From: Cotesia glomerata
Taxonomy: Eukaryota > Arthropoda > Insecta > Hymenoptera > Braconidae
Assembly (NCBI RefSeq): GCF_020080835.1
Contig: NC_058164.1
Coordinates: 14,764,142 to 14,828,141 of the forward strand
Length of the DNA stretch: 64,000 nt
Reading direction: 5' to 3'
Shown here: positions 20,079 to 31,269 of the stretch, one piece after another
Layout: each line of letters starts with the position of its first letter
Position numbering within the stretch: the stretch's first letter is position 1
Notes under the pieces: generated by a model
Told to the model about the DNA's origin: nothing
The model's database searches: none
What the model saw: the letters and a program-made list of their open reading frames with translations, nothing else
Program-made: the position numbers and the translations under genes

Positions 20079-22757
20079 TCAGGACCCCTGATGGTCGATG
20101 AACGGAGTCAGCTTAGTGATGCTGTTATTTTTAGGCAGACCATCACTATCTTGTAGCGTGTGAATCTCTCTAGCGAAGTATTGTCCTTGAGTGAACTTAA
20201 TCAAGGTCAATTTAGCGCGCTCCAGGTCTGATGGAGTAAGCGGGTAGGCCAGCGAAGATTGTGGAACTCTTTTAAAGCGGTCGATGGCACGATGCCAGAT
20301 GCTAAGCTTCCGTAGCAGTGGAAACAGCTGCGTGTAATGCGACAGTAATTGTTGGAGCAGGCAATTTTCTGCTTTCCAAGTTACTAGTGTCAGACCTTGG
20401 CGTTCTTCTCGATGCGTTGCGTTGTCGGTTGGAGGCTCCAGAGTGGGCCAAGAGGATTCTGGTTCATGAAGCCAAGTTGGTCCATGCCACCAGAGAGCGT
20501 GTTGTTTCAGTTTTAGCGTAGGTATACCTCTTGAAGCGCAGTCAGCGGGGTTTTGTTTTCCTGGAATAAATTTCCAGGGGACATCTCGAAGCGTTTCTTG
20601 GATTTTTCCCACTCTATTGCGGACGAATGTCTTCCAGCGGATTGCTGGACTTTTAATCCATGCGAGAGTCACGGCGGAGTCAGTCCAGAGATTGATCCTG
20701 ACATTTTCAAGCGACTGAACTTCTTTAACATGAAGTATCAGTTGTGTTAGCAACCATGCGGCAGATAATTCCAAGCGTGGGATCGTCATGGTCTTCAGCG
20801 GTGCTACTTGCGTTTTTGAACACAGAAGTGAGACCTTTGTGTTCCCATCAGCGTCAGTGACTCTCAAATAAACAGCGGCAGCCATAGCGTTTTGCGAAGC
20901 GTCTGAGAACCCGTGCAATTCCATAGTTGCTCCAGGTGCTATATTATTCCAGCGTGGAATGCGGATGGATTCGATGTTTCGAAGATCCTCGCGGTATCCA
21001 GTCCATTTGTGAATGAGTGATGGTGACAATTGTTCATCCCATGACACTCTATCTAGCCACAGATTTTGCATAAAGATCTTGGCTTTGACGACTATTGGTG
21101 CGAGAAGTCCTAGCGGACCATACAGCTTAGCGATTTCAGACAAAATAGCTCTTTTTGTCTTGGGCGTCTCTGGTGGTAGCGTGTACTTGAACTGGAGAGC
21201 GTCAGTGCGTGAATTCCAGTACATGCCCAGGACTTTTACTGGTGCATCACTGATTTCTTTAAGCGGTGTATCCAGCTGCTTTTCTGGAGCGACTTCAGCG
21301 AGTAACCGTGGGCTATTGCTAGCCCATTTGGCAAGCGGGAAGCAGCCTGCTGCATACAGAGCTTTTGTTTGTACTGCAGCCTTGATAGCGTCTTCTTCGT
21401 TGTCTGCTCCACCGTAGATGTCATCTACGTAGCGTGTTTTCAACATTAGAGCAACAGCTAGCGGAAAGCGGTGTCCTTCATCCTTTACTAGTTGGATAAG
21501 CACACGTACTGCGTCAAAAGGTGCACTAGCGGTTCCGTATGTGACTGTCTTGAGACAGTAAGCGTCTATTAAGTCATTCTCATCTATCCAGAGAATGCAC
21601 TGAAGCGGCCAATCAAGCGAGTCGACCTCAATCTGTCTGAACATCTTGGTGATGTCAGTAGCGAATAGAATCCTGCTGCAACGGATTCTCAACATCACAT
21701 CAAAAATGTCAATTTGCGTTTTGGGTCCTGCGTGGAAAATGTCGTTCAATGAAATTCCTGTAGATGTTGCACAGGAACCATTGAACACTGTGCGGAGCTT
21801 CGTAGTGGCACTATCAAGCTTCCATACCCCATGGTGAGGCAAGAAGTAAGCGTTTGCGGGCAATTCGTTGACTGGTACTCGTACCATGTGTCCTAGTTGA
21901 ATGTATTCTGCCATGAATGCACGATACATGTCAGAATATTCTCTTTCTCGCGATAAGCGAGTTATTAATCTGCGGAGTGACCCCATAGCTGCGTTGATAG
22001 AGTCGCCAAGTTGACTCTCAAGGGCCTTAAGCGGTAATCTCACTACGTAGCGTCCATCAGGCTGTCGATAATGCGTTTGACGAAAGTGAATTTCACATTC
22101 GTCTTCTTCAGCGGTGTTGAGCGGTGAATTTCCTGATGGAACTTCTTCCTGTTCCCAAAACTTAGCGATAGCGTCTTGTAATTCAGTATCTACTGACGCA
22201 TGTAGTGCTGCGTGTGATGTTGAAGCGTGTTTAGCGGTGACAGCTCCATAGACAATCCAACCAAGCGTGGTGGATTGTGCAATAGGAGCATTGCGAGGTC
22301 CTCGTTGAATCTCTGCGTTCATGATCTGTGCGGCTGGTGATGCACCTAGAATAATATCTACAGGGCGTGGCTGTAGATACTGTGGGTCAGCGAGCTTGAG
22401 ATTCTCAAGATGCGGCCATTTCGGATCAGCGATCACGAACGATGGAAGATCTACCGTCAGTGTTGGTAGAATATGCATGCTGACATGCATTGATGCGGTC
22501 GTACACAGTGAACGAAGCTCAATTGTGCTCACACCTAGTGAGCTTCTTGCGGAGACATTGCCAATGCCCTTGAGCATGACCATGTCACGCTGTAGCGGTT
22601 GTCCAAGCTTCTTGAAGAGCGACTGTCTCATAAATGAGAGCTCTGAACCTTGATCAATCAACACTCTGGCGGTGATTGGATTACCATGATGCGGGCGTAC
22701 CTGGACTAAGGCGGTAGCTAGCAATACTTGAGCGGAAAGCGGATCTGAAATAATCAA
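20079..22757 (-). CDS. BEL copy 2 pol: protease, RT, RNase H (open)
   Basis: 892 codons open from a TTG, covering the DQGSELSF protease motif, RT with YVDDIYGG, and RNase H (HGFSDAS, LWTDSAV). Unlike copy 1 there is no stop between RT and RNase H. The frame ends at HQGS because a run of five G in copy 3 is four G here, a -1 shift exactly where copy 1 has a +1. Function as protease/RT/RNase H is known for BEL/Pao pol; activity of this copy is not shown. Confidence 0.88.
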   Translation of the reverse strand: MIISDPLSAQVLLATALVQVRPHHGNPITARVLIDQGSELSFMRQSLFKKLGQPLQRDMVMLKGIGNVSARSSLGVSTIELRSLCTTASMHVSMHILPTLTVDLPSFVIADPKWPHLENLKLADPQYLQPRPVDIILGASPAAQIMNAEIQRGPRNAPIAQSTTLGWIVYGAVTAKHASTSHAALHASVDTELQDAIAKFWEQEEVPSGNSPLNTAEEDECEIHFRQTHYRQPDGRYVVRLPLKALESQLGDSINAAMGSLRRLITRLSREREYSDMYRAFMAEYIQLGHMVRVPVNELPANAYFLPHHGVWKLDSATTKLRTVFNGSCATSTGISLNDIFHAGPKTQIDIFDVMLRIRCSRILFATDITKMFRQIEVDSLDWPLQCILWIDENDLIDAYCLKTVTYGTASAPFDAVRVLIQLVKDEGHRFPLAVALMLKTRYVDDIYGGADNEEDAIKAAVQTKALYAAGCFPLAKWASNSPRLLAEVAPEKQLDTPLKEISDAPVKVLGMYWNSRTDALQFKYTLPPETPKTKRAILSEIAKLYGPLGLLAPIVVKAKIFMQNLWLDRVSWDEQLSPSLIHKWTGYREDLRNIESIRIPRWNNIAPGATMELHGFSDASQNAMAAAVYLRVTDADGNTKVSLLCSKTQVAPLKTMTIPRLELSAAWLLTQLILHVKEVQSLENVRINLWTDSAVTLAWIKSPAIRWKTFVRNRVGKIQETLRDVPWKFIPGKQNPADCASRGIPTLKLKQHALWWHGPTWLHEPESSWPTLEPPTDNATHREERQGLTLVTWKAENCLLQQLLSHYTQLFPLLRKLSIWHRAIDRFKRVPQSSLAYPLTPSDLERAKLTLIKFTQGQYFAREIHTLQDSDGLPKNNSITKLTPFIDHQGS

Positions 22758-22782
22758 CAGTTAATTTCAAGTTGTAAACGGT

Positions 22783-23000
22783 CTAAAGGGAACGATTAGT
22801 TGCCTGTGCGGAAGATGTAGACTGCGGTGAAGCTGGTTTCGTTGGTGCATCCAAAATGGATGGACATGTGGTGACGTTGACCACATTTTCGGCAATCTTG
22901 AGCGGTCTTGCAACCTGCGGCGCGGTGCGGAACACGAAAGTTGAAGCACAAATTGCATTTTTCAACTATCTTGTGTAATTCTCCATAGCGAGGTTATTTA
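22783..23000 (-). pseudogene. BEL copy 2 gag remnant (zinc knuckles)
   Basis: Same short gag remnant as in copies 1 and 3, with knuckles of the CNLCFNF..H..C and CRKCGQRHH type in one frame, closed by stops before pol. No capsid coding region lies between it and the 5' LTR. Confidence 0.65.
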
Positions 23001-23218
23001 AGGCCCGAAGTCAAGTTTTCAGTCTCAATAAACGGAAAGTTCAGCGTACCGGTGTAGGAATGACTATCAGGAGCAGCACCCGATGTGCTCTGCGATGCTC
23101 CTGACACTCGACCTTTCCTAGCGGTATTACACTTCACTTAACACAGCACAATTTTTAAGCGGAATAATAAATCAATTTAATTGAGATAGAGCCAGCCTGA
23201 TCCGGCTCGAGGGACCAA

Positions 23219-23777
23219 TGACACTAGGAATTTATTTACATTAAATATACTCAATATTTAATATGTTTAATAGCGGATTGTTAAGATAAAAGCGTATTTA
23301 TAAATTACAGCGTGGTTAGCAAAAGCGAAGCCGGTTGACACGTGGTTGAACACTTTGTCGGCACTAAAAAAGCGGTGAAAAAAGTGCACAAATAACACAA
23401 CTTATCTGAAACAAACTAAACCGAATTATTAACAATTAATTTAAGCAAATTAAATTATTAAATAAGCGAAATGCGGTTTATTAACGAAAAGCGAAAGTAA
23501 AGAAAAACTAATGGCGACTTGATGCAGCGAAAGCGTAGAAGCGAAAGATAATAACAATAGTCCGTCTTCTTCCTCGTTGAGTTGGGGAAGAAGGCTATTG
23601 CGCATGTCTAGCGGGAGCGATCAGCCAATAAAGCGGTCGATTCATGGCGTGATCGAGAGGCTGATTTTCTATTGGTGGTTCGATTTTTGCGGGAACTAGC
23701 GGTGGACAGGTGCGTCTCTTGAATTTGGGAATCCCCCAGGAGCGAGTTAATCGCTACTGGGCCTTGTTCACCGAACA
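23219..23777 (-). repeat. BEL copy 2, 5' LTR with 85-bp deletion
   Basis: Starts TGTTCGGTGAACAAGG (complement at 23777) and runs to CCTAGTGT, then directly CA and the primer-binding site (about 23198-23217). The missing 85 bases lie near the 3' end of the LTR. The partner LTR keeps them, so the deletion arose after reverse transcription or by recombination. Confidence 0.88.
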
Positions 23778-24264
23778 ATGCTAAAACATAATTTTCTGTG
23801 TTCTTTATCCAAGTCCAGTAGCAGCAGCAGCAAGCATCTTTGTTAGTTGAAATTATTTAATTATTATTGTCAATAGTAATTAAATATTAATGTAAGTCGT
23901 AATTAATATAATAATGTCAGCAATATAATTTTATTCGTAGATAAGATGTGTAAAATAATCAGTTATAATAAAGACAGTTCATACTGTTGATATAAATGAT
24001 ATATTTTCACGATCAGTATATTTTATATATGAATATTTATATTTTATTAAATATAAAAATTAAAATCTATATTATAAAATCAATGTCTAAAAATAAATAA
24101 AACGAGATGAAATTTTAGATAAATATGTCAAAATAACCTTAAATAATTTTTTAGAACTTTGTGCTGTTAATTAATATATTTATATATAATATATAATATA
24201 TATAATTATATATATATAATATATAATTAATATATACATATTATTTATTTAATAGATAATTAAA
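23778..24264 (+). promoter_or_regulatory. BEN gene 5' flank (right arm of the inverted repeat)
   Basis: About 490 bp between the BEL 5' LTR and the BEN start codon. The part to 24073 mirrors the left arm (12572 onward). It includes a run of GCAGCAGCAGCAGCAAGC and then very AT-rich DNA; no specific promoter motif can be defended. Confidence 0.4.
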
Positions 24265-26176
24265 ATGCCAATAACAATGTACGCATTGATAAAATGGGTC
24301 GGAGGACATAATGATGGCCAACACAGCGTTGGCATCGATACTTCACGGATAAAAGATTTTGATTACGACAAATTTAAAGATGATGCCGAGAATCTTGATA
24401 AAGTTTTTGTCATTGAGTGGCATGAGACGAGAAATGAACCGCTTGGTGGATGGCCATGCTTTAATGGTATAATTGTAGCAGTATCAGGTAAAATAATTAA
24501 TTTCATGCCAATTAATTTATTATTTTTTAAAAAATGACGAAGCATCCTTTATTATTTTTCAATTAAATTTGATAGTAAAAATGTCTAAATTTTTTTTTTT
24601 TCATTTGATATGAAAACGAAAAAAAAATTTACATGCATGACATTTTTCAATAAATTTACAATTATTTTTTTTTTCTTATTTAGATTCCATTCGAGTTTTG
24701 AATAAGAAACTAGATATTTTTAGTGGAATCAAATCGCCATTAAAAATTATTTCTCATGACAATGGTAACGTTAGAACTGATGAAAAGCGTTCAGAAAATC
24801 AGGTATAATTGATAGCTTATAAATAATATAAAATAAGGTTTTTAATTAATGAGATGTCGTAAAAAAATAGTTGACATTAAAAATTTCATCGAATTCTATT
24901 GTAAATGGTTAAAATTTAAAGGTTATAAGTTTTAACTCTTTCATTAAATAATAATAGGCTACACAATATTTATTCTTTTAATTAATAGGATTACCAAGCA
25001 AATAATGGATCTGTGGCCAAAAAAATTTGTTTTGACAACTCTTCTGTAGAGATTATTGATGGCAAGGAAGTAAATAAACACTCAGTTATTATTCTAGTTT
25101 TTTTTTTTTTTTTTTTTTAATAATATTTGATCCTAATAAACTTTATCATTTCAGGAAGTTGAGATAATAAATGATGCTGAGAAAAAGCTTCAGGAACCTG
25201 AGATAATTATTGATGCTGAAAAAAAAAAAAAAGAAAAAGAACCGATAGAAACTGTTGAACTTGATAATGATGGTGTTCCTGGAGCCTTATTACAAACTTT
25301 TGTGACAAAATCAGATTTAAAACAAAGTATACATAATTTTATTTTTTTATTTCTGTATTACAAGTACACATCAATGTATTTATAATTTTTTAATTTAAGT
25401 TATGTCAGAGATTTTATCAAAGCAGTCAGGATTTCAAGGTCACTCGAGTCAAGATACTGGATCACAATGTAACAATAATGAAATAAAAAAATCGAATTCT
25501 CATGACGTTGGCAATCAAGATGATGAAACTGATGATCGAGTAATTAACTTAAAAATATTTGATGGAAATTTATATATATGCTGTTATGCTCAATATTGTT
25601 TGTATTTTTTAGCAAGAACTTGGAACTAAGGGAAGTGGAGTTTTTATTACCTTGGAACAGTGGAATGCTGTCAAAAAGAAAGCTACTTACACATCAATGG
25701 CATTAGGACTATTGGTGGCTGTATTTGATTCAAATACTTTACTTAAAAGTAATTATAAAGGAGGGAAAAGTAAAATTAAAAGCGAAGAAAATGTTCAGTA
25801 CACTGCATTGGATTCTAAAAAAATAGATGCAATTAAAGGTTTGTTGAAAAATTACTACGGTTTATTTTTGTTGACTTATTATTAAATTATAAACTTACGT
25901 TAATATATATTATAATTAATATTTTCCAGAAACTGTGAGGCGCAAATTTAAAAATACCTTCGATGAAGTAAAATTTGGAACTGCAATAAACAACAAATTG
26001 GCTGGGATGAGAAGAGAAGCTCGGAAGCATAATGTAATTTAACAATCAATAATTAATTATTATGAGTAGTACGTGAGCATTTTTGTATATTAATAGGTCT
26101 AAATTTTACTTAATTTATTTTGGAGAAAAAACATGATAAAGACAAAGAGAATGATGCTTCAGGGACATCTCAATAA
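24265..26176 (+). CDS. BEN-domain protein gene, intact, eight exons
   Basis: Exons 24265-24487, 24684-24802, 24989-25069, 25155-25326, 25400-25539, 25613-25838, 25930-26033 and 26126-26176 join in frame with GT-AG introns to 371 codons and a stop. Residues 1-75 (MPITMYALIKWVGGHND..VFVIEWHE..GGWPCFNG) are a globular N-terminal module; about 76-245 are acidic/lysine-rich and low-complexity; about 250-350 form a BEN domain (FITLEQWNAV, MALGLLVAVFDSNTLL, YTALDSKKIDAIKGLL, VRRKFKNTFDEVKFG, INNKLAGMRRE). BEN domains bind DNA or mediate protein contacts in chromatin factors and occur in polydnavirus and poxvirus proteins. The gene sits inside the right arm of a transposon-like inverted repeat and points outward. 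Splice sites are my reading, not transcript-supported; the last acceptor is GGAG. Confidence 0.8.
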
Positions 26177-26759
26177 TTTTGAACTATAATCAATGAAGCA
26201 CGGCACACTTTAAGCACATTGATATTTTTTTTTACTTTATATTGATAGATATTAACATTTATGCTTATTATTATAAGTTCATGTCATCTTTTTTGAATAT
26301 ATTACTCAACTTGAAGTTTTGAGACTGAATTAATTGCTTTTTTATTTAGGGTAGTAGGTACAAAAATATCCTAATTTTAATTACCCATACTTTTACTAAA
26401 ATATTTTTTGACACATAGTTTCACGTATATTAAAAATATTTTTGCGTAAATTTGTCAATGGATTCCTCCATAAATTTACAAATTTATTTTCCATTTAATT
26501 CTATATATTTTTGCATATATTTTTAAATATATTTTTGCATATATTTTTAAATATATTTTTGCATATATTTTCGTATATTTTTTTGTATATATTTTCGAAT
26601 ATATTTTTGCATATATTTTCGTATATATTTGTGCATATATTTTGGCATATATTTCTGGGCAAATTTTCATATCGTTTTCATATAATCTTTTTATATACCA
26701 CATATATTTTCGCATATATTTTTGCATATATTTTCATATATATTTTCTTTCGGTGTGGG
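25900..26759 (+). repeat. Right arm, outer part, of the large inverted repeat
   Basis: Covers BEN exons 7-8, the downstream flank, the AT minisatellite (about 26495-26750) and the terminus CTTTCGGTGTGGG. Mirrors 5361-4508. Confidence 0.9.
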
Positions 26760-26819
26760 TGGAGAATTTGTTCGCTTCTTTATTTTATTATATTTTTGAA
26801 AGCAATACGAATGGATTTC

Positions 26820-27759
26820 TGACAGGAACCGCTACAAAACCCTGCTCCGCTACGCCGGTGACAAGCCCGGGGCCCTGTCTATGACGGGGAAGGAGAAGTC
26901 GGAGGAGTAAAACCTCGTGAAAAAACCAGGTCCATCTGGCTCCGGATGGTAGCAACCTGTAAGGGCCCCAGACTTGGGTGACGGTCCTACTTTGTTTACT
27001 TTCGTGCTCTGCGTGTTACGGGTCGATAGTTTTGCACCAGTGGGAATACCTACTGCGCTTGCTTGCTTGAAGGACTCTCATGTGGCAGATCGCAATCACA
27101 GTAAATGCGACTACGAACACCATAGTGGACATATGTCCCGTTCGTTGTGAGTCGGCCCTGTCACTCTTGCCGAGGGTTTTATGCAGCACTTAATCTGTGA
27201 GTCTTTTTCTTCAAAGAGAAAGACCGGAGGTCGTGTGCGGTGGACGTGGTATGCGCAAGCTGCCGGGTTCTTCGCGCAATTCCTGTGTCTGTGTATTGCC
27301 TTTGGCCGAGTAGGGGGGGGGATGCAGCTTGCTGCCCCGGTTTCTGAGGGTTTACACCCAAGCTGACTGAGAGGTTCCTCTTGTTTTTCAGCTCAAATAA
27401 CCTAAAAAGCCAAGCTTGACTAACGTGGTAAGGGCTTGTAAGGCAGGGGGGTTGCAAATCCTGTCACTAACGTAGCGGTGCCATGCGGCCGACAACAATT
27501 GGTTTCGTTAAACACGAGCGCCAGGTGGAGAAGCGGTTGTCGGTGTTACCAGCTCCTATAACTAAAATAAATTGGTCAAGACAATACCGAAAAGCCTCGG
27601 ATAGGTGACGCACCCACGTTCGGTGGCCACTAAACTCTTTCGACCGTTCGACGGAGCGCCAGAATAACCAACCGCGTTTCTCCGAACGAGCTGCTATCTG
27701 ACGTTCCCGTTCATCGCCGGCCTGCGAATTCGGGATCGCGATCGCGTTCGTGTAAGCCC
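26820..27759 (+). other. Leader region of LINE 2, no convincing gene
   Basis: About 940 bp of GC-rich sequence; short ORFs show no domain. At 27188-27290 it shares text with 4229-4330. Confidence 0.45.
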
Positions 27760-28794
27760 GTGAAAGTAATACGTATAAAACAGCTAATACCTCTAGTTAC
27801 GCGACCCTGTTTAGTTAAACTCACGCGATTGAATTTAGAAGAGGTAAATGCAAGTAGAAAGGGGGTTTCCGAATCTTGCTCGCGAAGCATTGACCGGCGA
27901 AGATGCCTAGGGACGACCAAAAACACCCTCAGAGGGTCCACGAACTCGGCAAACTTAGATGGGCTCGCGCCGGGTGTTAGGTCAAATCAAAAGTCTCCGC
28001 ACGAGATCCGGGGAATGGGGGTTGAAGGTTTTCGAGTTTTGCAGGCGAATTTGCGGAATGACAGAGCTGGAACTCTGGAGGCGAGTCAGTTGTGGGAGGA
28101 AAAACGTATTGATGTCCTCCTTCTACAAGAGCCATACGCAGCACATAGTAATAATAGTTTCAAAATACCTGGGTTCGGTTGCGGCACACAAGTTGCTGCC
28201 GAAACCAGGTCCAGGCTATATGCGGCCATTTGCTTAGCAAATCCTAAATACCAATTGCTGGTTTTATCACAACTTAGTACAACTCACTGCGTATACGCTC
28301 AGATCATGGGACCTGACACATCGTTCTTCGTAGTCTCGGCATATTTCCAGTATAAAGACGAAATAGAGATGCATTTGAAGCACTTAGAGAAAGTAGTCCG
28401 AGCACTGAGAGGGAAACGAGTTTCAATATCAATGGACGCGAACGCGAAATCCGAGAAATGGGGATCCGAGACTGACGACGCGCGTGGCAAAAAGTTAGGG
28501 CAATTTATTGACGCACATGAGTTAGAGATAACCAACAACGCGAGGGAGGGTCCGACATTTGAATCAACTAACGGAAGTTCATATATCGATGTGACACTCG
28601 TCACACCTAAACTCGCGAGTAGCATTCTTCGCTGGTCCATTAAGAAGAGTTGGGTGCAGAATACTGACCACTATCCGATCGAGATCACTCTAGGGGCTAA
28701 GTCGGGGGAGAAGGATGGTGCACAGGCAGACCCCAAAAGGTTTAACTTAACGTTGGCCGATTGGGAAAAGTTTGACGAAATCCTTTTCTCGTGA
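27760..28794 (+). pseudogene. LINE 2 ORF2, endonuclease domain
   Basis: The domain begins at about 28015 (MGVEGFRVLQANLRNDRAG) and shows the APE-type pattern: QANLRND, LLLQEPY, SMDANAKSEKWGS, SYIDVTLVT and NTDHYPIEI. It would nick target DNA for target-primed reverse transcription. The open stretch upstream of 28015 is probably leader. The frame ends at a TGA after FDEILFS; the same frame continues without a gap as ACTNLEGLGVE.., so this is one nonsense mutation, probably CGA to TGA. Confidence 0.8.
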
Positions 28795-29382
28795 GCATGC
28801 ACTAACCTTGAGGGCCTTGGAGTGGAATCGGTTGAGGACATGGAAAGGTATGCCTCTGCACTTGGCAAATCAATTTTAGAAGCTTGCGAAGCCGCGATCC
28901 CGCGTAGGAAAACCCATGTAAAATCATACCCATGGTGGACCAGAAAACTAACACGCACGAAGAAGCTGGTGAACAAAGCCAGACGGGTATATCAAAGGGA
29001 AAGGGACAAATTAGTTAAAAATACCCTAAGCGTCAAATACAGAACACTACGAAAACAATACTCGACAGACATAAAGCGGACGAGGGAAAGCAGCTGGCGG
29101 CACTTCGTTACGAAGAAAGGTAATCAAGAAAAGTGGGGTCCTGTTTACAGAACCTGCGCCGAAAAAGTAAGAGTCAAAAGTGCAATGTGCACACTAAATC
29201 GTAACGGAGCATCCACGGAAAACTTTAAGGAAACAGCCAGGTATTTTCTCGAGACGCATATTGTAGACGATGACCAGGACAATGAAACCCCCGATCACGA
29301 AAAGATTAGAGCCAACACAATTTACTACCTGACACTGCGGACGCCGAACCGTTCGACTCGCGTGAACTGGACAAGGTCTTAA
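28795..29382 (+). pseudogene. LINE 2 ORF2, linker between EN and RT
   Basis: Basic, arginine/lysine-rich segment (PWWTRKLTRTKKLVNKARR, SWRHFVTKKGN) typical of R1-group ORF2 between endonuclease and RT. A frameshift at about 29325-29335 moves the true frame to the one reading LPDTADAEPFDSREL, and this frame ends in NWTRS. Confidence 0.75.
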
Positions 29383-29690
29383 AAACACTGAAAAAGAAGA
29401 AGGCCCCGGGGCCGGATTTAATAGAAAACGAGGTAGTTAAACGCGCAGGGGTTATCCTTCGCGACCAGTTCTTAGAGTTATATAATGCTTGCATGGCGCT
29501 AGGAGCATTCCCAAAAGAGTGGAAGAAGGGGGCAATTATAATGTTAGTTAAAAGCACCAACAAAAACGCAAATGACCCTGAATCTTATCGGCCAATTTGC
29601 CTCCTTTCGGGTTTAGGTAAGGTGTTCAAGAAGCTCATCAAAGAGCGACTTACTACCACAGTCTTAGCGGAGGGGAAAATTTCGAGCTGA
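29333..29690 (+). pseudogene. LINE 2 ORF2, RT N-terminal part
   Basis: Carries KKKKAPGPDLIENE, FPKEWKKGAIIML and SYRPICLLSGLGKVFKKL, the RT fingers. It stops at a TGA after GKISS where the frame continues QFSFTAKKSTEDAI, so again a single nonsense change. Confidence 0.8.
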
Positions 29691-30467
29691 CAGTTTAGTT
29701 TCACAGCCAAAAAGTCGACGGAAGATGCAATTGTGGAGATGCGCCGATTTGTAGACTCTTCAGAGAAGAGACTGGTGGTCGGACTTCTCTTCGATATCTC
29801 TGGCGCTTTTGACAACGTGTGGTGGCCATTAGTACTCGAAGACCTCAAGGTCAGAGGCTGCTCTAGTAACATTTACGCGGTAATTCAGAATTATTTTGAG
29901 GACAGATCGGTCGCGCTGTCATGGGGTTTTGGTAGCGAATCGAAAACGCCGACGCGAGGGTGCCCTCAAGGATCAGTGCTAGGACCATTATTTTGGAACA
30001 TCATGTTCGACGATTTCCTCAAGAGACTCGAACACGGGAATAAATTTGTTGCGTTTGCTGACGATTTGCTCGTCTTAGTAGAGGGCTCTTCAAAGAAAGA
30101 AATAGAGCGTAATAGTCGAGTAGTAGTAGATATGATACTGGAATGGTGCTGTTCCGCAAAGCTCGAGCTGTCGAAGTCGAAGACTGAAGCCATCTTCCTC
30201 AAGAACAAATTTGTGCATCATGGTCCAGGTAAGGACAAAAAGAGCCCGTACCCCTATGAAGCAAAAGGACGACAGAGAAAGCCCAAGTACGATAACAAAC
30301 CGCCAAAAATAATGATAGGAGACTCCAAAGTCAAATTCAAATCAAGCGTTAGATACTTAGGGGTACACTTCGACGAGGGCCTCAAAGTGAAAAATCATAT
30401 CAAAACAAGGCGCGCGAAACTAAGTAGGGTATTCGGGCGTATGCGGCGTATTGCGCGGGCAGAATAG
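29691..30467 (+). pseudogene. LINE 2 ORF2, RT catalytic core
   Basis: Contains LLFDISGAFDNVWW, TRGCPQGSVLGPLFWN and the catalytic FVAFADDLLVLVEG (FADD). Thumb-like sequence and RYLGVHFDEGL follow. The frame ends in a TAG after RIARAE and continues directly as GLRYPATSTIYKGF. Confidence 0.85.
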
Positions 30468-31265
30468 GGATTGCGATACCCAGCTACGTCCACCATATAT
30501 AAGGGTTTCTTTATGCCTATCGTCACATATGCAGCGGCAGCTTGGAGTGACCGTTGCGATAAGGAGGACTGGAGACATCTTCGAGCACTACAGCGTCAGG
30601 CGCTAATAACAACAACTACTGCCTACGGTACAGTTTCGCTTGACGGGATTTACGTAGTCGCGGGTGCAGTGCCCATTCAGCTCGTAATAGACGAACGGTG
30701 CGTGCGATATAACCTCCGTATTGGCAAACAGGCTACCCTTGGAAACGTCACTGTGCAGCCAGATGTGGAGGATCGCCTTGTAACCCTTAGAACTGAAACC
30801 ATACGTCGGTGGCAAGAACAATGGGACACATCAGAGAATGGCTGCGAAACTAAAGTCTTCTTCCCAGACGTAGCAGAGCGTCTAACAAACAAATGGATCA
30901 GCCCTAACTTCTGGCTGACCCAAATCCTAACCGGCCACGGTTGCTTTAGAGAATACCAATTCAAGTACGAACATACAGATAGTAAATTTTGCGACGAGTG
31001 TAGGGAGAATGGGTTAGGGGAAAGGGTTGACAACGTGGAGCACTTAATGCTCGAATGCCATGAGTAGGAGCCTCAACGCAAGGTGCTCAAGGACATATGG
31101 GGTGAGAACACGGAGTGGGCGAGCGTTGCGCGTGCGATTGCCACATCCCAAAGTAACTTCAAGCTTTTAAAAGGTTTCAGTAAAGTAGTAATGTGCTGCA
31201 AACTCCAAACCCAACTAGCTAACGAAAATGCGACTAGGGATGAGACTCAACAGACATCCACCTAG
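30468..31265 (+). pseudogene. LINE 2 ORF2, C-terminal domain with CCHC finger
   Basis: Reads IYKGFFMPIVTYAAAAWSD and further R1-type C-terminal sequence, with a zinc finger FCDECREN..NVEHLMLEC (C-x2-C..H-x4-C). A TAG after LECHE interrupts it; the last 60 codons end at 31265. Confidence 0.8.
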
Positions 31266-31269
31266 GTAG

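Larger units (their letters stand above)
18196..23777 (-). mobile_element. BEL/Pao LTR retrotransposon, copy 2
   Basis: Full-length, minus orientation, flanked by a perfect 5-bp target duplication ATGCT (18191-18195 and 23778-23782). The 3' LTR (left) is 644 bp; the 5' LTR (right) is 559 bp because of an internal deletion near its end. Inserted 487 bp upstream of the BEN gene start, transcribing away from it. The empty site is preserved at about 13070-13074 in the left arm. Confidence 0.96.
4508..26759. mobile_element. Giant palindromic composite DNA transposon with BEN-domain cargo (proposed)
   Basis: Outer ends are inverted: CCCACACCGAAAGAAAATAT at 4508 and its complement ending at 26759, each flanked by TG (4506-4507, 26760-26761). 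Inward both arms carry the same AT minisatellite, the same BEN-gene 3' flank and exons 7-8, and the same BEN 5' flank, in mirror order, meeting at 13100/18165. The 5-kb centre holds a Tnp2/EnSpm-like transposase gene. A 131-bp element at 52503-52633 has the same terminal sequence, showing these ends are transposon termini. The left arm lacks BEN exons 1-6; foldback and BEL elements were added later. That the whole unit moves as one element is inference. Confidence 0.55.
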
